Below, piece by piece: positions 25,204 through 33,627 of a stretch of 40,320 nucleotides of DNA. This stretch comes from Streptomyces albidus (ex Kaewkla and Franco 2022) (lineage in GTDB: Bacteria; Actinomycetota; Actinomycetes; Streptomycetales; Streptomycetaceae). A model generated the notes under the pieces. It was not told the origin of the DNA. It did not search any database and saw nothing but the letters and a program-made list of their open reading frames with translations. Location: positions 1 through 40,320 of the forward strand of contig NZ_JACBXA010000030.1 in assembly GCF_013870515.1 (NCBI RefSeq), in the 5' to 3' direction. The first letter of the stretch is position 1; each line of letters opens with the position of its first letter. A program made the translations under genes and the position numbers.

Positions 25204-28161
25204 GTGGAGTCAGGTCCTGAGCAAACCCCGGGCCGAACTGGTGATCACCCGGGGCGACTTCGCTTCGCCGTACTCGGTCCGGTCCGAGTCTGGTGCTGCG
25301 ACCGGCAGTTGCCTGCCTTCCCGCCTCAACAGCGCGCCCTGCTGGCCGTGTTGCTGCTGCGCAGGGGCCGGGAGGCGAGAGCCCCCGAGCTCATCCATGC
25401 CCTTTGGGGCGACGAGCCGCCGAACACGGCACTGTCCGCCCTGAGGACCTACGCCTCCCGAATACGCAAGTCCTTCGGTCCTCACGCGAATGAGGCGCTG
25501 GTCAGCGTGTCCGGAAACTACGCGATCCGGGTCGAGGACGGTGCCCTCGACCTCGACCTCGCCGAGGACCACGCCGCCAGAGCCGAGGAGGCGAAACGCA
25601 GTCGCGAGTACGACACAGCTCGTCAACTGCTGGACGCCGCCCTGGACTTGTGGGGAGGCGAATCTCTGGCCGGAGTGCCCGGCCCGTACGTCCAGGGGCA
25701 GCGAACGAGGTTTGAGGAGTGGCGCCTTCAACTGATCGAGTCGCGACTGGAGCTGGACCTGAACGTCGGTCGCCATGCCGCAGCGGTCTCCGAACTCACG
25801 GCCCTCGTCGCCGCCCACCCGCTGCGTGAGCGTCTCCGAGGCCTGCTGATGCTCGCGTTGTACCGCAGCGGACGTCAGGCTGAAGCCCTCGCCGTCCACT
25901 CGGACACCCGGCACCTGTTCGCGCAGGAGCTGGGCGTCGCCCCCTCCCCTCGGTTCGCCGAGCTGCATCAGAGGATCCTGGCCTCCGACACGGCGCTGGC
26001 GGCACCGGAGGCCCGTGCGGGCAGCCACACCGTCACGCTGCCCAGCCCCGCACAACTGCCGGCAGACGTCGAGGACTTCACCGGCAGAGCCGGCGTCGCG
26101 CGCGAACTGCTCGAGAGGCTCACCACGGACACCGGCGGAGTCACCGTCGTCGCCGGCGCAGGCGGCGTGGGCAAGACCACGTCGACGGTGCACGCTGCGC
26201 ACGCGGCACGCGACCACTTTCCGGACGGTCAGCTCTACATCGACCTCCAGGGAGGCCGTTCGGGGAGCCTGGAGCCGTGCGCGGTACTCGGCTCGTTCCT
26301 GCGGGCGCTGGGCACACCCGACTCAGGCATCCCGGAATCCACAGCCGAGAGGGCCGCGCTCTACCGTTCACTGCTTCACGGGCGTCGCGTAGTGGTCGTA
26401 CTCGACAACGCTCGCGACGCGGCGCAGGTGAGGCCGCTGCTCCCCGGCGCCAAGGGCTGCGCCACACTGATCAACAGCCGCAGACGCATGGTCGAACCGG
26501 CAGGGGCACATCTGGTGGATCTGGACGTGATGGACCCCCAGGAGGCACTCGAACTCTTCACCAAGATCGTCGGAGAGCCGAGAGCGACGCTGGAACCCGG
26601 TGCCGCGCTGGAGGTCGTCACAACGTGCGGCTTCCTCCCCCTCGCGATACGCATCGCCGGCCGCCGGCTGGCCACCCGCCCGACCTGGACCGTGTCCCAA
26701 CTCGCCTTGAGAGTCGCCGACAAGAGGCAGCTGCTGGACGAACTGAGGGCGGACGACCTCGCCGTCGCAGCGACCTTCGAGCTCAGCTACAGCCAGCTCG
26801 ACCCTCAACAGGCCCGCGCCTTCAGGCTCTTGGGACTCAGCGACATCCCCGACGTCTCACTCCACGCCGCCGCGGCCATGCTGGATCTCGACACGCGCCG
26901 GGCGGAGACACTGCTGGAGTCCCTGGTCGACGTCTCGCTGCTGGACGCGCAAGAGCTGGGACGCTACCGCTACCACGACCTGGTCCGGCTCTACGCCCGC
27001 TCCCGGGCAGAGAGCGGCGAAGAGCCGCCCGCACAGCGTGAGGCCGCGCTCACGAGGCTCCTCGACTTCTACCTGGCGACCGTCGCTCACGTCTACGCCT
27101 GGGAACGGCCAGGCCAGAGCCTGCCGGTGGAGCACACCGGGCAAGCCGGAATGACCTTCCGCAATCGCGCGGAGGCAGCGGAATGGAAGGCGGAGGAACT
27201 GCACTGTCTCCTGGCATGCATCTCTCAACTCACCGCGGACACTCAGCTTCGCAAGGCAGCCGATCTGCTGAGGTTCCTCTCCGATCTGGCCGACGACGGC
27301 TCCCACTCCCGCCAGTTCGAGCAGGCAGGCAGCGTCCTGCTGGAGGCGTCACGGACCGCTGGCGACGTGCATGCGCAAGGCAGAGTCGAAGTCACCCTCA
27401 CCTGGATCGACATGATGCAGGGCCGCTTCAACGAGGCGGAGGTGCACGCCCGGACCGCCGAGCAACTCGGCACCGAAGCCGAGGACTCGTCCACGGTGGC
27501 GACGTCCCGCAACGACCTGGGCATCATCAGCACTCAGCACCAGCAGTACGAGGAAGCCGAGGCGTACTTCCACCGGGCACTCGACGGCTTCCGGGCCAAC
27601 GGCAACGAACCCGCGGAGGCGAGCGCACTGTGCAACCTCTCCCGCATGCACCTGGCCACCGGCCGGTACGAGCAAGCCACCGACCTCGCCGAGCGGGGCG
27701 TCGCGATCTACCGCCGGACCGGTGCCTCCCTGCGTCTGGGCAACGCCCTCTACCAACTGGGAATGGCCCTGACGTACTCCGGAAGCTGGAAGAGAGCCGA
27801 AGGCCTCTTCGCCGACGCGCATGCCATCTTTCAGGACTGTCGCCATCAGTTCTGGTCAGCGATGACGCACTACCGCCTGGCCGAGCTGCATCTGAAGGCA
27901 CACGACCCCGACGAGGCCGCGCACCAAGCGGAACGGGCCCTCTCCCTCCGCAACAACTACGGAGGACTGTGGTGCGCCAAGATCCTCACCGTGCTGGGAC
28001 AAGCGCTCACCGCACTCGGACAGAACAGCCGCGGGCGAGCCTGCTGGGAAGAAGCCCTGCCCCTCTTCCAGCAGCTCGGTGCCGCTGACGCTGAACAGTT
28101 GCGAGCGCTGCTGGCTGCTCGCGATACCGAGGCTCCAGCGCAGGGGCGCCCCGGAAGCTGA
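25204..28161 (+). CDS. AfsR/SARP-family pathway activator with NB-ARC and TPR domains
   Basis: A 985-residue regulator from GTG 25204. The SARP winged-helix domain (about residues 20-110, FAVLGPVRVW to GNYAIRV) is followed by the bacterial transcriptional activation domain (about 115-262). The NB-ARC ATPase comes next, with Walker A GAGGVGKTT (Lys324), Walker B-like VVVVLDNARD at about 396-405 and GFLPLAIRIAG. The C-terminal third is TPR-like (about 700-960). This full-length layout matches AfsR-type activators, which turn on antibiotic or other secondary-metabolite genes in Streptomyces and respond to ATP. Its place beside a PAS-LuxR gene and the ATP-grasp operon suggests a pathway-specific role. 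Confidence 0.94.
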   Translation: MESGPEQTPGRTGDHPGRLRFAVLGPVRVWCCDRQLPAFPPQQRALLAVLLLRRGREARAPELIHALWGDEPPNTALSALRTYASRIRKSFGPHANEALVSVSGNYAIRVEDGALDLDLAEDHAARAEEAKRSREYDTARQLLDAALDLWGGESLAGVPGPYVQGQRTRFEEWRLQLIESRLELDLNVGRHAAAVSELTALVAAHPLRERLRGLLMLALYRSGRQAEALAVHSDTRHLFAQELGVAPSPRFAELHQRILASDTALAAPEARAGSHTVTLPSPAQLPADVEDFTGRAGVARELLERLTTDTGGVTVVAGAGGVGKTTSTVHAAHAARDHFPDGQLYIDLQGGRSGSLEPCAVLGSFLRALGTPDSGIPESTAERAALYRSLLHGRRVVVVLDNARDAAQVRPLLPGAKGCATLINSRRRMVEPAGAHLVDLDVMDPQEALELFTKIVGEPRATLEPGAALEVVTTCGFLPLAIRIAGRRLATRPTWTVSQLALRVADKRQLLDELRADDLAVAATFELSYSQLDPQQARAFRLLGLSDIPDVSLHAAAAMLDLDTRRAETLLESLVDVSLLDAQELGRYRYHDLVRLYARSRAESGEEPPAQREAALTRLLDFYLATVAHVYAWERPGQSLPVEHTGQAGMTFRNRAEAAEWKAEELHCLLACISQLTADTQLRKAADLLRFLSDLADDGSHSRQFEQAGSVLLEASRTAGDVHAQGRVEVTLTWIDMMQGRFNEAEVHARTAEQLGTEAEDSSTVATSRNDLGIISTQHQQYEEAEAYFHRALDGFRANGNEPAEASALCNLSRMHLATGRYEQATDLAERGVAIYRRTGASLRLGNALYQLGMALTYSGSWKRAEGLFADAHAIFQDCRHQFWSAMTHYRLAELHLKAHDPDEAAHQAERALSLRNNYGGLWCAKILTVLGQALTALGQNSRGRACWEEALPLFQQLGAADAEQLRALLAARDTEAPAQGRPGS

Positions 28162-28371
28162 GCTGAAGCACCGGGCCAGAGGGGGAGACGGCTGTCGTTC
28201 ACTGCCGAGGGTCAAGCAGACCCCCTTGCGTCGCCACCACCCGTCCCCATGAAAAAGACCGGGTCAGGCACATGATCACCGAAAGGCGTCGTAGCGCGAC
28301 CGAGGTCGAGACGGGCACTTTGCACCACTTTCGGCCGTGCGCGTAGCTGCCCGCCGTGTTGCACTGACCAA
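28162..28371 (+). other. Intergenic region with possible promoter
   Basis: A 210-base gap. TTGCAC (28320-28325) and GTAGCT (28343-28348) are separated by 17 bases and could drive the downstream gene pair, giving a leader of roughly 15 bases. A second TTGCAC lies at 28359-28364. No hairpin terminator for the SARP gene was recognised. Confidence 0.35.
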
Positions 28372-29280
28372 GTGAAACGTATGCACTCATCGGCGTCGCA
28401 CCCGCTTGCTGGGCAGTCCGGCAAAGCGGCCTCCGGGACCGAGCAGGCCCAGCGGGCAGAGCAGCAGCGCCGCAGGGTCCGGCTGATGATCGAGATCACC
28501 GCTCGCGCAGGCGCGTACCGGAAAGGGCTGGTGACGGCAGTCCGCCGGCTCAGCCCGGACGAAGCGGTGATCCTCGCTGATCTGGAGCGGAACGGACTGC
28601 AGGTGCCGCAGTTGCACGACGTGCTGTGCGGAGGCCATGTGCTGGTGGACGACCCGGAGCTGTACGAGTCCTGGCGCTCCGCCAAGGGCAGCGTGGAACG
28701 ATTGTCCAGCCATCACCACGACATCGACAAGACGAAGTATCCCGACATCGGGATGCGTGGTGTGGTGGTGCGGGAGAAGTTGCACGGGCGTACGGCTCAG
28801 GGCACGTGGGTGCAGCTCGAGAAGACGCCTGCTGCTTTCGGCAAGCGCAAGCTCCCGAGCATGAACGACATCCGCCATCTCATGGACTACGTGGTGTACC
28901 GGATCACCCGCAGCAATGTGGGTCCGTGGGGTCTGTCGCGGATGACCGAGCGGCGTCCGATGTATCTGTCGCCGGTCCTGGCGGTACCGACGTCGTTGAC
29001 CGGCCCGGTTGCTCGGTCCCTGACGCAGGCGCTGCGCCGGATCGAGGCGGATGACGATGTGACCTCGATGTCCCAGGACTTGGCGGCCCGGTTCCCTCCC
29101 CCGGACCGGGAGGATCTGGCCGGCGAGCTGGGCCGGGCGTTGTCCGGGAGAGCCGGGCGGGGGCTGTTCGGCAATTCCGACGTGTGGGTCACTCAGACAC
29201 CGTCGAGCAGTGCTTCCGCGGTTCTCGGGGAGAGCCCCGGGGCTGCGGGTGGCGCCTGGCCGGAAGGAAGAGCGGCATGA
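28372..29280 (+). CDS. Unrecognised hydrophilic protein, first of a coupled pair
   Basis: A 302-residue soluble protein read from GTG 28372; no good ribosome binding site is seen, and ATG 28381 is an alternative start. It has no signal peptide or membrane segment. A helical, Arg/Gln-rich N terminus leads to SPDEAVILADLERNGLQVPQ and then a polar core. The core contains VERLSSHHHDIDKTKYPDIG, REKLHGRTAQGTWVQLEK and MNDIRHLMDYVVYRITRSN. The last 40 residues are Ser/Gly/Ala-rich. I do not recognise the family. Its stop overlaps the next gene by 4 bp, so the two probably act together. Confidence 0.75.
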   Translation: MKRMHSSASHPLAGQSGKAASGTEQAQRAEQQRRRVRLMIEITARAGAYRKGLVTAVRRLSPDEAVILADLERNGLQVPQLHDVLCGGHVLVDDPELYESWRSAKGSVERLSSHHHDIDKTKYPDIGMRGVVVREKLHGRTAQGTWVQLEKTPAAFGKRKLPSMNDIRHLMDYVVYRITRSNVGPWGLSRMTERRPMYLSPVLAVPTSLTGPVARSLTQALRRIEADDDVTSMSQDLAARFPPPDREDLAGELGRALSGRAGRGLFGNSDVWVTQTPSSSASAVLGESPGAAGGAWPEGRAA

Positions 29281-30035
29281 GCAACGCAAAGGGCAGCAAG
29301 CCGTCGCCTCAGTCGCCGGAGACGGGTGACGCCTCGGTCCCGGACGGCCTGGTCTCGGCCGTACTGAATCTGGTGGAGACCGGACCGGTACTGCTCGGTG
29401 CGTACACCATCGCCGAACTGACCGCCGTGGACGCCATCGTGGACTTCCTCGAAGCCCGGCCCTCGGATGAGGTGCTGGCTGAGGCCGTGCGCTCGCTGGC
29501 GGCGCGGCAGCTGCTGTTGGCGGGTTCCGAGGGCGGGCAGGTGCAGGTGCGGGGAGACCTGGGTATCGCGGTCGCGTTCCAGCGGCGGTCGCGGAGCGTG
29601 CTGGACGCCCGTGTGACGGGTACGGGCGTGGGGGAGCCGTGGCGGATCTTGCTGCTGCCCCAGCCGGAGCGGGTCTGCCTGATGGTGAGCATCGACGCGC
29701 TGGGCGTTCACCAGATCGGCCTGTACAAGCTCGAAGAAGCACTCCGCATGCTGGCCGACTGGCTGCCGACCGGATCGTCGGCGGATTCCGGCCCGGGGGC
29801 GAACATGGACGACGTGCTGGACGGTTCCGAGCGTTCCGCGCTGGTGACGGTCACCCGCTACACGGCGCGGGGATCGGCTGAAGTCGCGGGTGACAGCACT
29901 GACTTGGTCCTTGCGCGCAAGGACGGGCGGTTGCATCTCTTCACCCGGGATCCGCAGGCACGGGAGAACCTGGTGCCGGGCGAGGCCAGCGGCAAGGAAG
30001 GCGTGCGCGACAGGTTGGTCGACCTGCTGGCGTAA
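29277..30035 (+). CDS. Unrecognised soluble protein, second of a coupled pair (weakly EspG-like)
   Basis: A 252-residue protein starting at ATG 29277, which overlaps the upstream stop (ATGA). It has alternating helical and strand segments: IAELTAVDAIVDFLEARPSD, AVRSLAARQLLL, the strand-rich VQVRGDLGIAVAFQRRSRSV, WRILLLPQPERVCLMVSIDA and LYKLEEALRMLADWLP. The order, with a helical start, AARQLL, a gdL-type segment and late amphipathic helices, loosely recalls EspG-type chaperones of type VII secretion, but no defining motif was confirmed. No signal peptide is present. Treat it as function unknown. Confidence 0.75.
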   Translation: MSNAKGSKPSPQSPETGDASVPDGLVSAVLNLVETGPVLLGAYTIAELTAVDAIVDFLEARPSDEVLAEAVRSLAARQLLLAGSEGGQVQVRGDLGIAVAFQRRSRSVLDARVTGTGVGEPWRILLLPQPERVCLMVSIDALGVHQIGLYKLEEALRMLADWLPTGSSADSGPGANMDDVLDGSERSALVTVTRYTARGSAEVAGDSTDLVLARKDGRLHLFTRDPQARENLVPGEASGKEGVRDRLVDLLA

Positions 30036-30093
30036 GGGCCGGCCCGTCCGGAGCCCCAGCCGGGTCAATTGTGCCGAGGCTCCCGGAGTCTGC

Positions 30094-30166
30094 GCTTGAA
30101 CTGCCGTCCCTGTGACCACAGTTGAAGCTCCCGAAGGTGGGGGCCCGGACCGCTGTCACAGGGACG
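30094..30166. terminator. Nested inverted repeats between convergent genes
   Basis: Outer-type arms CGTCCCTGTGAC (30105-30116) and GTCACAGGGACG (30155-30166) are a perfect 12-bp inverted repeat around 38 bases. A second, overlapping repeat pairs GCTTGAACTG (30094-30103) with CAGTTGAAGC (30119-30128), with one mismatch. The two hairpins interleave and cannot both form. The location between convergent genes suggests transcription termination, but no T-run follows. Confidence 0.5.
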
Positions 30167-30183
30167 AGAGGCGCTTGGTGCTG

Positions 30184-30828
30184 TCAGCAGCCGTTGAGGA
30201 CCGAGGAGAGGGCGCTCTTCTCGGCGGAGTCGACGGAGAGCCCGTAGTGGTGTTTCACCTGGACCCAGGCGCGGGCGTAGGTGCAGTGGTAGCCGGAGAC
30301 GGAGGGCCACCACGTGGCGGGGTCCTGATCGCCCTTGGACTGGTTGACGTTGTCGGTGACAGCCAGGAGCTGGGGGCGGGTGAGGTCGTTGGCGAGGTCC
30401 TGCCGCTTGGCGGTGGACCAGTTGTAGGCGCCGGAATCCCATGCCTCGGCCAGGGGGATGAGGTGGTCGATGTCGACGTCGGAGGGTGCGCTCCAGGTGG
30501 CGCCGTCGTAGGGGGAGAACCAACTGCCGCTGGTGGCCGCACAGGCGGAGTCCGTGGCCACCCCTGAGCCGTCGCGCTTGAGGATGGTCTCGCGGGTGTC
30601 GCAGTTGCCGCTGATGTTGATCCAGTGGGGGAAGAGATCGCGGCTGTAGCCGTCGCGGGAGTGTTCGGTCGTGACGGTCATGGAGGAGAGGTACGAGCGG
30701 GCTGTCGAGGCGGCGATGGGAGTGGGCAGGGCGGCTTGCGCGGGGGTGATGCCGAGGACGGTGACCGCGGCGGTGCCGGCGGCTATGAGAGCGGTGAGGA
30801 TGCCGTTGCGTCTGTGGGGGGTGCGCAT
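30184..30828 (-). CDS. Secreted HNH-family nuclease
   Basis: A 214-residue exported protein. A Sec signal peptide covers residues 1-32, ending at AQA before Ala33. The nuclease core shows DVDIDHLIPLAEAWDSGA (from Asp117, with Asp121-His122) and later NVNQSKGDQDPATWW (Asn160-Lys165). This is the DH...N...K pattern of HNH/DUF1524-type nucleases that cut DNA using a metal ion. Cysteines at 76, 96, 182 and 214 could form disulfides in the extracellular protein. A GGGAG site precedes the ATG. It probably degrades extracellular DNA, for nutrition or competition, and stands alone in its transcription unit. Confidence 0.9.
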   Translation of the reverse strand: MRTPHRRNGILTALIAAGTAAVTVLGITPAQAALPTPIAASTARSYLSSMTVTTEHSRDGYSRDLFPHWINISGNCDTRETILKRDGSGVATDSACAATSGSWFSPYDGATWSAPSDVDIDHLIPLAEAWDSGAYNWSTAKRQDLANDLTRPQLLAVTDNVNQSKGDQDPATWWPSVSGYHCTYARAWVQVKHHYGLSVDSAEKSALSSVLNGC

Positions 30829-30889
30829 GGTGTTGGCTCCCAGGGTGGGTTATTGGGGGGAGGTGCGTGCTTATCGTGATGGCGGGGGA

Positions 30890-30903
30890 TCTATGCGGAT
30901 AGA
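30890..30903. promoter_or_regulatory. Small palindrome upstream of the nuclease gene
   Basis: TCTATGCGGATAGA has 5-base inverted arms around GCGG, in an AT-richer stretch 62 bases upstream of the nuclease start. The stretch also contains TTGTCA and TTGACG on the minus strand, but no well-spaced -10. A regulatory site is possible; the evidence is positional only. Confidence 0.3.
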
Positions 30904-31095
30904 CCTCTGGCGGTGAAATTCTTGTGACAACCCGTCAATGCGAGGGAGATGGGTGCCCGTTCCGCAGGGCGGTCCGGCGCGACCGGCCCCGGAGAGACGA
31001 CAGAGCGCCGGCCCTCGGGGCTGCTGGGCCAAGTGGTGCGTGGGGGTGGTGGGTTAACCTCGGGTGACGGTCAACTCGTTGAGGAGCGTGGGGAG

Positions 31096-31953
31096 ATGGC
31101 AGACGGCAGCGTGGCTGACGGTGAGGCTGCGGGTGAGCATCGGCGCGACGTTCCGCTGTTCGTCAGTCGTGATGCCCCTCGCATCGTCAGCGATGTGCCG
31201 CATTCGGCCCGGATGTGGGACTACTGGCTCGGCGGCAAGGACCACTACGAGGTGGACCGGCGGGCGGGTGAGACCGCCCGTGAGGCCTACCCTGGCATCG
31301 TCGACATCGCCCGCACGAGTCGGGCGTTGCTGAACCGTGTGGTGCGGTACTTGGTCGCCGAGGCCGGCATCCGCCAGTTCCTCGACATCGGTACGGGTCT
31401 GCCGACCGCCGAGAACACGCATGAGATCGCTCAGCGTGCCGCCCCGGAGTGCCGCATCGTCTACGTGGACAACGACCCGCTGGTCCTGACGCATGCCCGC
31501 ACACTGCTGGCCAGCGCCCCGGAAGGGGCGACGGATTACCTGCATGCGGACGTGAACGAGCCCGAGGCGATCCTGAAGGGCGCCGGGCGGACACTGGACC
31601 TGTCCCGGCCGGTGGGGCTGATCATGTTCGGCATCGTGGGACACATATCCGAGCACGCAGATGCGCTCTCGATCGTGCGGAGTCTGACGGAAGGCCTGGC
31701 CCCGGGCAGCCACCTCGCCCTGTACACCGGCACCGACGGTGACCCCGCCCTGGTCGAGGCGGAGCGGCGCGTGGGGGAGCACGGTGGTGTTCCTTACCGG
31801 CTCTTGAGTCCGGGTCAGGTCCGGGAGGTCTTCTCGGGTCTGGAGTTGCTCGAGCCGGGTGTGGTGCCTGGGCCGCGTTGGCGTCCTGAGGGGGCCCCGG
31901 CCGATTCGGCGGCGGACATCGCATCTCTTTGCGGTATGGCGCATAAGCCGTAG
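31096..31953 (+). CDS. DUF574-family SAM-dependent methyltransferase
   Basis: A 285-residue protein starting at ATG 31096, nine bases after GAGGAG; the frame extends upstream but without such a site. The actinobacterial DUF574 signature is present: PHSARMWDYWLGGKDHYEVD, the SAM-binding FLDIGTGLPTAENTHE, and the acidic strand-end IVYVDNDPLVLTHA. Later come GLIMFGIVGHI and PGSHLALY. These enzymes are predicted to transfer a methyl group from SAM to an unknown small molecule and are abundant, often in multiple copies, in Streptomyces. There is no operon partner with a clear link. The downstream membrane protein gene starts 46 bases later. Confidence 0.92.
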   Translation: MADGSVADGEAAGEHRRDVPLFVSRDAPRIVSDVPHSARMWDYWLGGKDHYEVDRRAGETAREAYPGIVDIARTSRALLNRVVRYLVAEAGIRQFLDIGTGLPTAENTHEIAQRAAPECRIVYVDNDPLVLTHARTLLASAPEGATDYLHADVNEPEAILKGAGRTLDLSRPVGLIMFGIVGHISEHADALSIVRSLTEGLAPGSHLALYTGTDGDPALVEAERRVGEHGGVPYRLLSPGQVREVFSGLELLEPGVVPGPRWRPEGAPADSAADIASLCGMAHKP

Positions 31954-31999
31954 TGCTGGTTGTTGCTGCCGTGTGCGGCGCCGGGAGCGGGGGGTTGAG

Positions 32000-32566
32000 G
32001 TGTCGGGTGGTGAGTCCGGGAGTCCTGGTTCGCGGCCTGGGGGGTTTCGGCGTGCCGACCTGATCGTCGTCATCACGTGCTGCCTCGGACTGCTGGCCCT
32101 TCTCGGTGGTGGGGCCAGCCTCCTCGTCCATCATGTGATCAAGGGGCCGGAGTTCCCGTACGGGGTGGGTTTCTCGACGAAGGGCGAGTCGTGCGGGAGC
32201 GGTTCGGATTCTTCGGTCAGGGGCCTGGTCCTCGACCGCGGCACGGGTGAACTCCTCTACTGCGGCGTCGTACCCGGCCTGAGCGGCACTCCGGCCGGCA
32301 AGGGCGGAGGATTCACCGGTGACGAAACCGCCCGGGTGATCAGCCTCGCCAAGTCCCGCGCGGCCGAGGGTGGTTTGAGTGAAGACGACGAGAGCGCTGT
32401 GACGCAGCTGGCGACGGACATCGGCCGGAGTCACGGCTATGCCCCGCCGCCGCTTGCCGAGCGTCTTACGGGTTCGGCCGGCCCGTACGGCATCGGTGTG
32501 GGTCTGGTGCTGCTCGTCGGTCTCGCCGTCTGGGGGCACAGCACGGGGTACATGGACCGTCCGTAG
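32000..32566 (+). CDS. Small membrane protein with an extracellular loop, unrecognised
   Basis: A 188-residue protein from GTG 32000, after a G-rich ribosome-binding tract. A Gly/Ser-rich N terminus precedes a first membrane segment (LIVVITCCLGLLALLGGGAS). A polar loop of about 110 residues containing two cysteines (ESCGSG and LYCGVV) follows. A second segment near the C terminus (IGVGLVLLVGLAVWG) comes just before a short tail. The loop probably lies outside the cell and could hold a disulfide. The family is unknown. It may be co-transcribed with the methyltransferase gene. Confidence 0.7.
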   Translation: MSGGESGSPGSRPGGFRRADLIVVITCCLGLLALLGGGASLLVHHVIKGPEFPYGVGFSTKGESCGSGSDSSVRGLVLDRGTGELLYCGVVPGLSGTPAGKGGGFTGDETARVISLAKSRAAEGGLSEDDESAVTQLATDIGRSHGYAPPPLAERLTGSAGPYGIGVGLVLLVGLAVWGHSTGYMDRP

Positions 32567-32569
32567 CGG

Positions 32570-32596
32570 GCAGGAGCCGGACCTCGCGGCTCCTGC
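32570..32596. terminator. Bidirectional hairpin terminator
   Basis: GCAGGAGCCG (32570-32579) pairs perfectly with CGGCTCCTGC (32587-32596) over a 7-base loop. It lies between the convergent membrane-protein and lipoprotein genes. There is no strong T-run, which is common for Streptomyces terminators. Confidence 0.7.
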
Positions 32597-32615
32597 CTCA
32601 CTTCATGCGGGTGTG

Positions 32616-33257
32616 TCAGTGGCGGAGTCGGGTGGTGGCGGTGCCGCCGTTGTTGGCTTCCTGGCCGCGCTTGTCGAGCATGGTGGCGAGGTCTTTGACG
32701 AGTTCTTCGTCGAAGGCGCCCTTTCGTACCCCGCGGAGCTGGACCCAGGACAGGGCGGTGCCCACACGCATCTGGACGACCGCGCCTGGCTCACCCTTGA
32801 AGCCGATGACACCCAGCCGGGCGTCACTGCGTTCTTCGGTGTCGAGCTTGATTTTCGACGCGTGGGGGGCCATGGACTTGCTGTGGAGTTTCCACATCGC
32901 GTCGTAGGCGGCTCCGGCGGCCTGCTGGCTGTTGTAGGCGACGAGGGAGAAGCTGACGGAGGAACTCTTGTTCTTCTGAAGGAAGTTGGAGGCGCTGTAG
33001 AAGCGGGCGCCTTTGCAGCTGTCGGTCGCTCCTTCGCACACACCGCCTTGGCGGATGCCCTTCATCGGCAGTGCGGAGGGCTTGGTCGTCATCCGCCAGC
33101 CGTGCATGGCCTCCTGGTCGGGCACGACGGACTGCGCCTGTTTCCTGGACAGCGCTTCGGGCTCACCGTCACTCCCGGCTTCGCCGCTGGTGCCGCATCC
33201 GGCCAGCAGCACGACTGTCGCGCCGGCTGCCAGCAGTCGTCCGTTACCGCGTCCCAT
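32616..33257 (-). CDS. Predicted lipoprotein, unrecognised
   Basis: A 213-residue exported protein from ATG 33257, preceded by GAGGAC. The signal peptide ends in the lipobox VVLLAGC with Cys21 as lipid anchor, followed by a Gly/Ser/Glu linker (GTSGEAGSDGEPE). The mature domain includes two cysteines (VCEGATDSCKG) and ends with a helical region. Streptomyces encodes many such lipoproteins of about 200 residues and unknown role; a ligand or partner cannot be named. It converges on the membrane-protein gene across a hairpin terminator. Confidence 0.82.
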   Translation of the reverse strand: MGRGNGRLLAAGATVVLLAGCGTSGEAGSDGEPEALSRKQAQSVVPDQEAMHGWRMTTKPSALPMKGIRQGGVCEGATDSCKGARFYSASNFLQKNKSSSVSFSLVAYNSQQAAGAAYDAMWKLHSKSMAPHASKIKLDTEERSDARLGVIGFKGEPGAVVQMRVGTALSWVQLRGVRKGAFDEELVKDLATMLDKRGQEANNGGTATTRLRH

Positions 33258-33627
33258 GATCCAACCCCGTCCTCCGGTCTCGGCCTCTGATCATAGGAGC
33301 CCCGCCCCCGTCTGCTCCATGAATGCAGGATCCGGGATCGGTGTTCGGGCGACGACTTCCGCCTCCTTGACTCTTGTTCTGCCTGCACCTGCTGGGAGTT
33401 GCCGTGGGCCACCTGCGCTCCGGCGTCATCCCGCGACGAGATCGAGTCCCGGTTCGCGGGCGGGTTCGCCGAGGTCATTGCAGGGTGGACGGTGTCCGTC
33501 AGCAAGGCCGGTGCCGCACGGGTGTGGCATGCTGATGAAGTCGAGAGGCGCTGCGACGGACCAGGTCCGCCACGCTCGACACCTCCCCCTGCATCGGCAA
33601 GGGCGCCCCCGAGTCGATGGAGGCGTC
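33258..33627 (+). other. Intergenic region, no supported gene
   Basis: About 370 bases between the lipoprotein gene (minus) and the MOSC gene (plus). Open frames cross it, but none shows a ribosome binding site with a recognisable product. The upstream extension of the MOSC frame has atypical composition. A TTGACT hexamer is present near 33368, and GACGGTGTCCGTC is a small inverted repeat near 33490-33500. Promoters for both flanking genes are expected here. Confidence 0.4.

Noticed and set aside
33013..33627. Upstream extension of the MOSC frame
   Set aside because: It would run antisense through the lipoprotein gene, and ATG 33628 has its own GGAGG site and the normal family N terminus.
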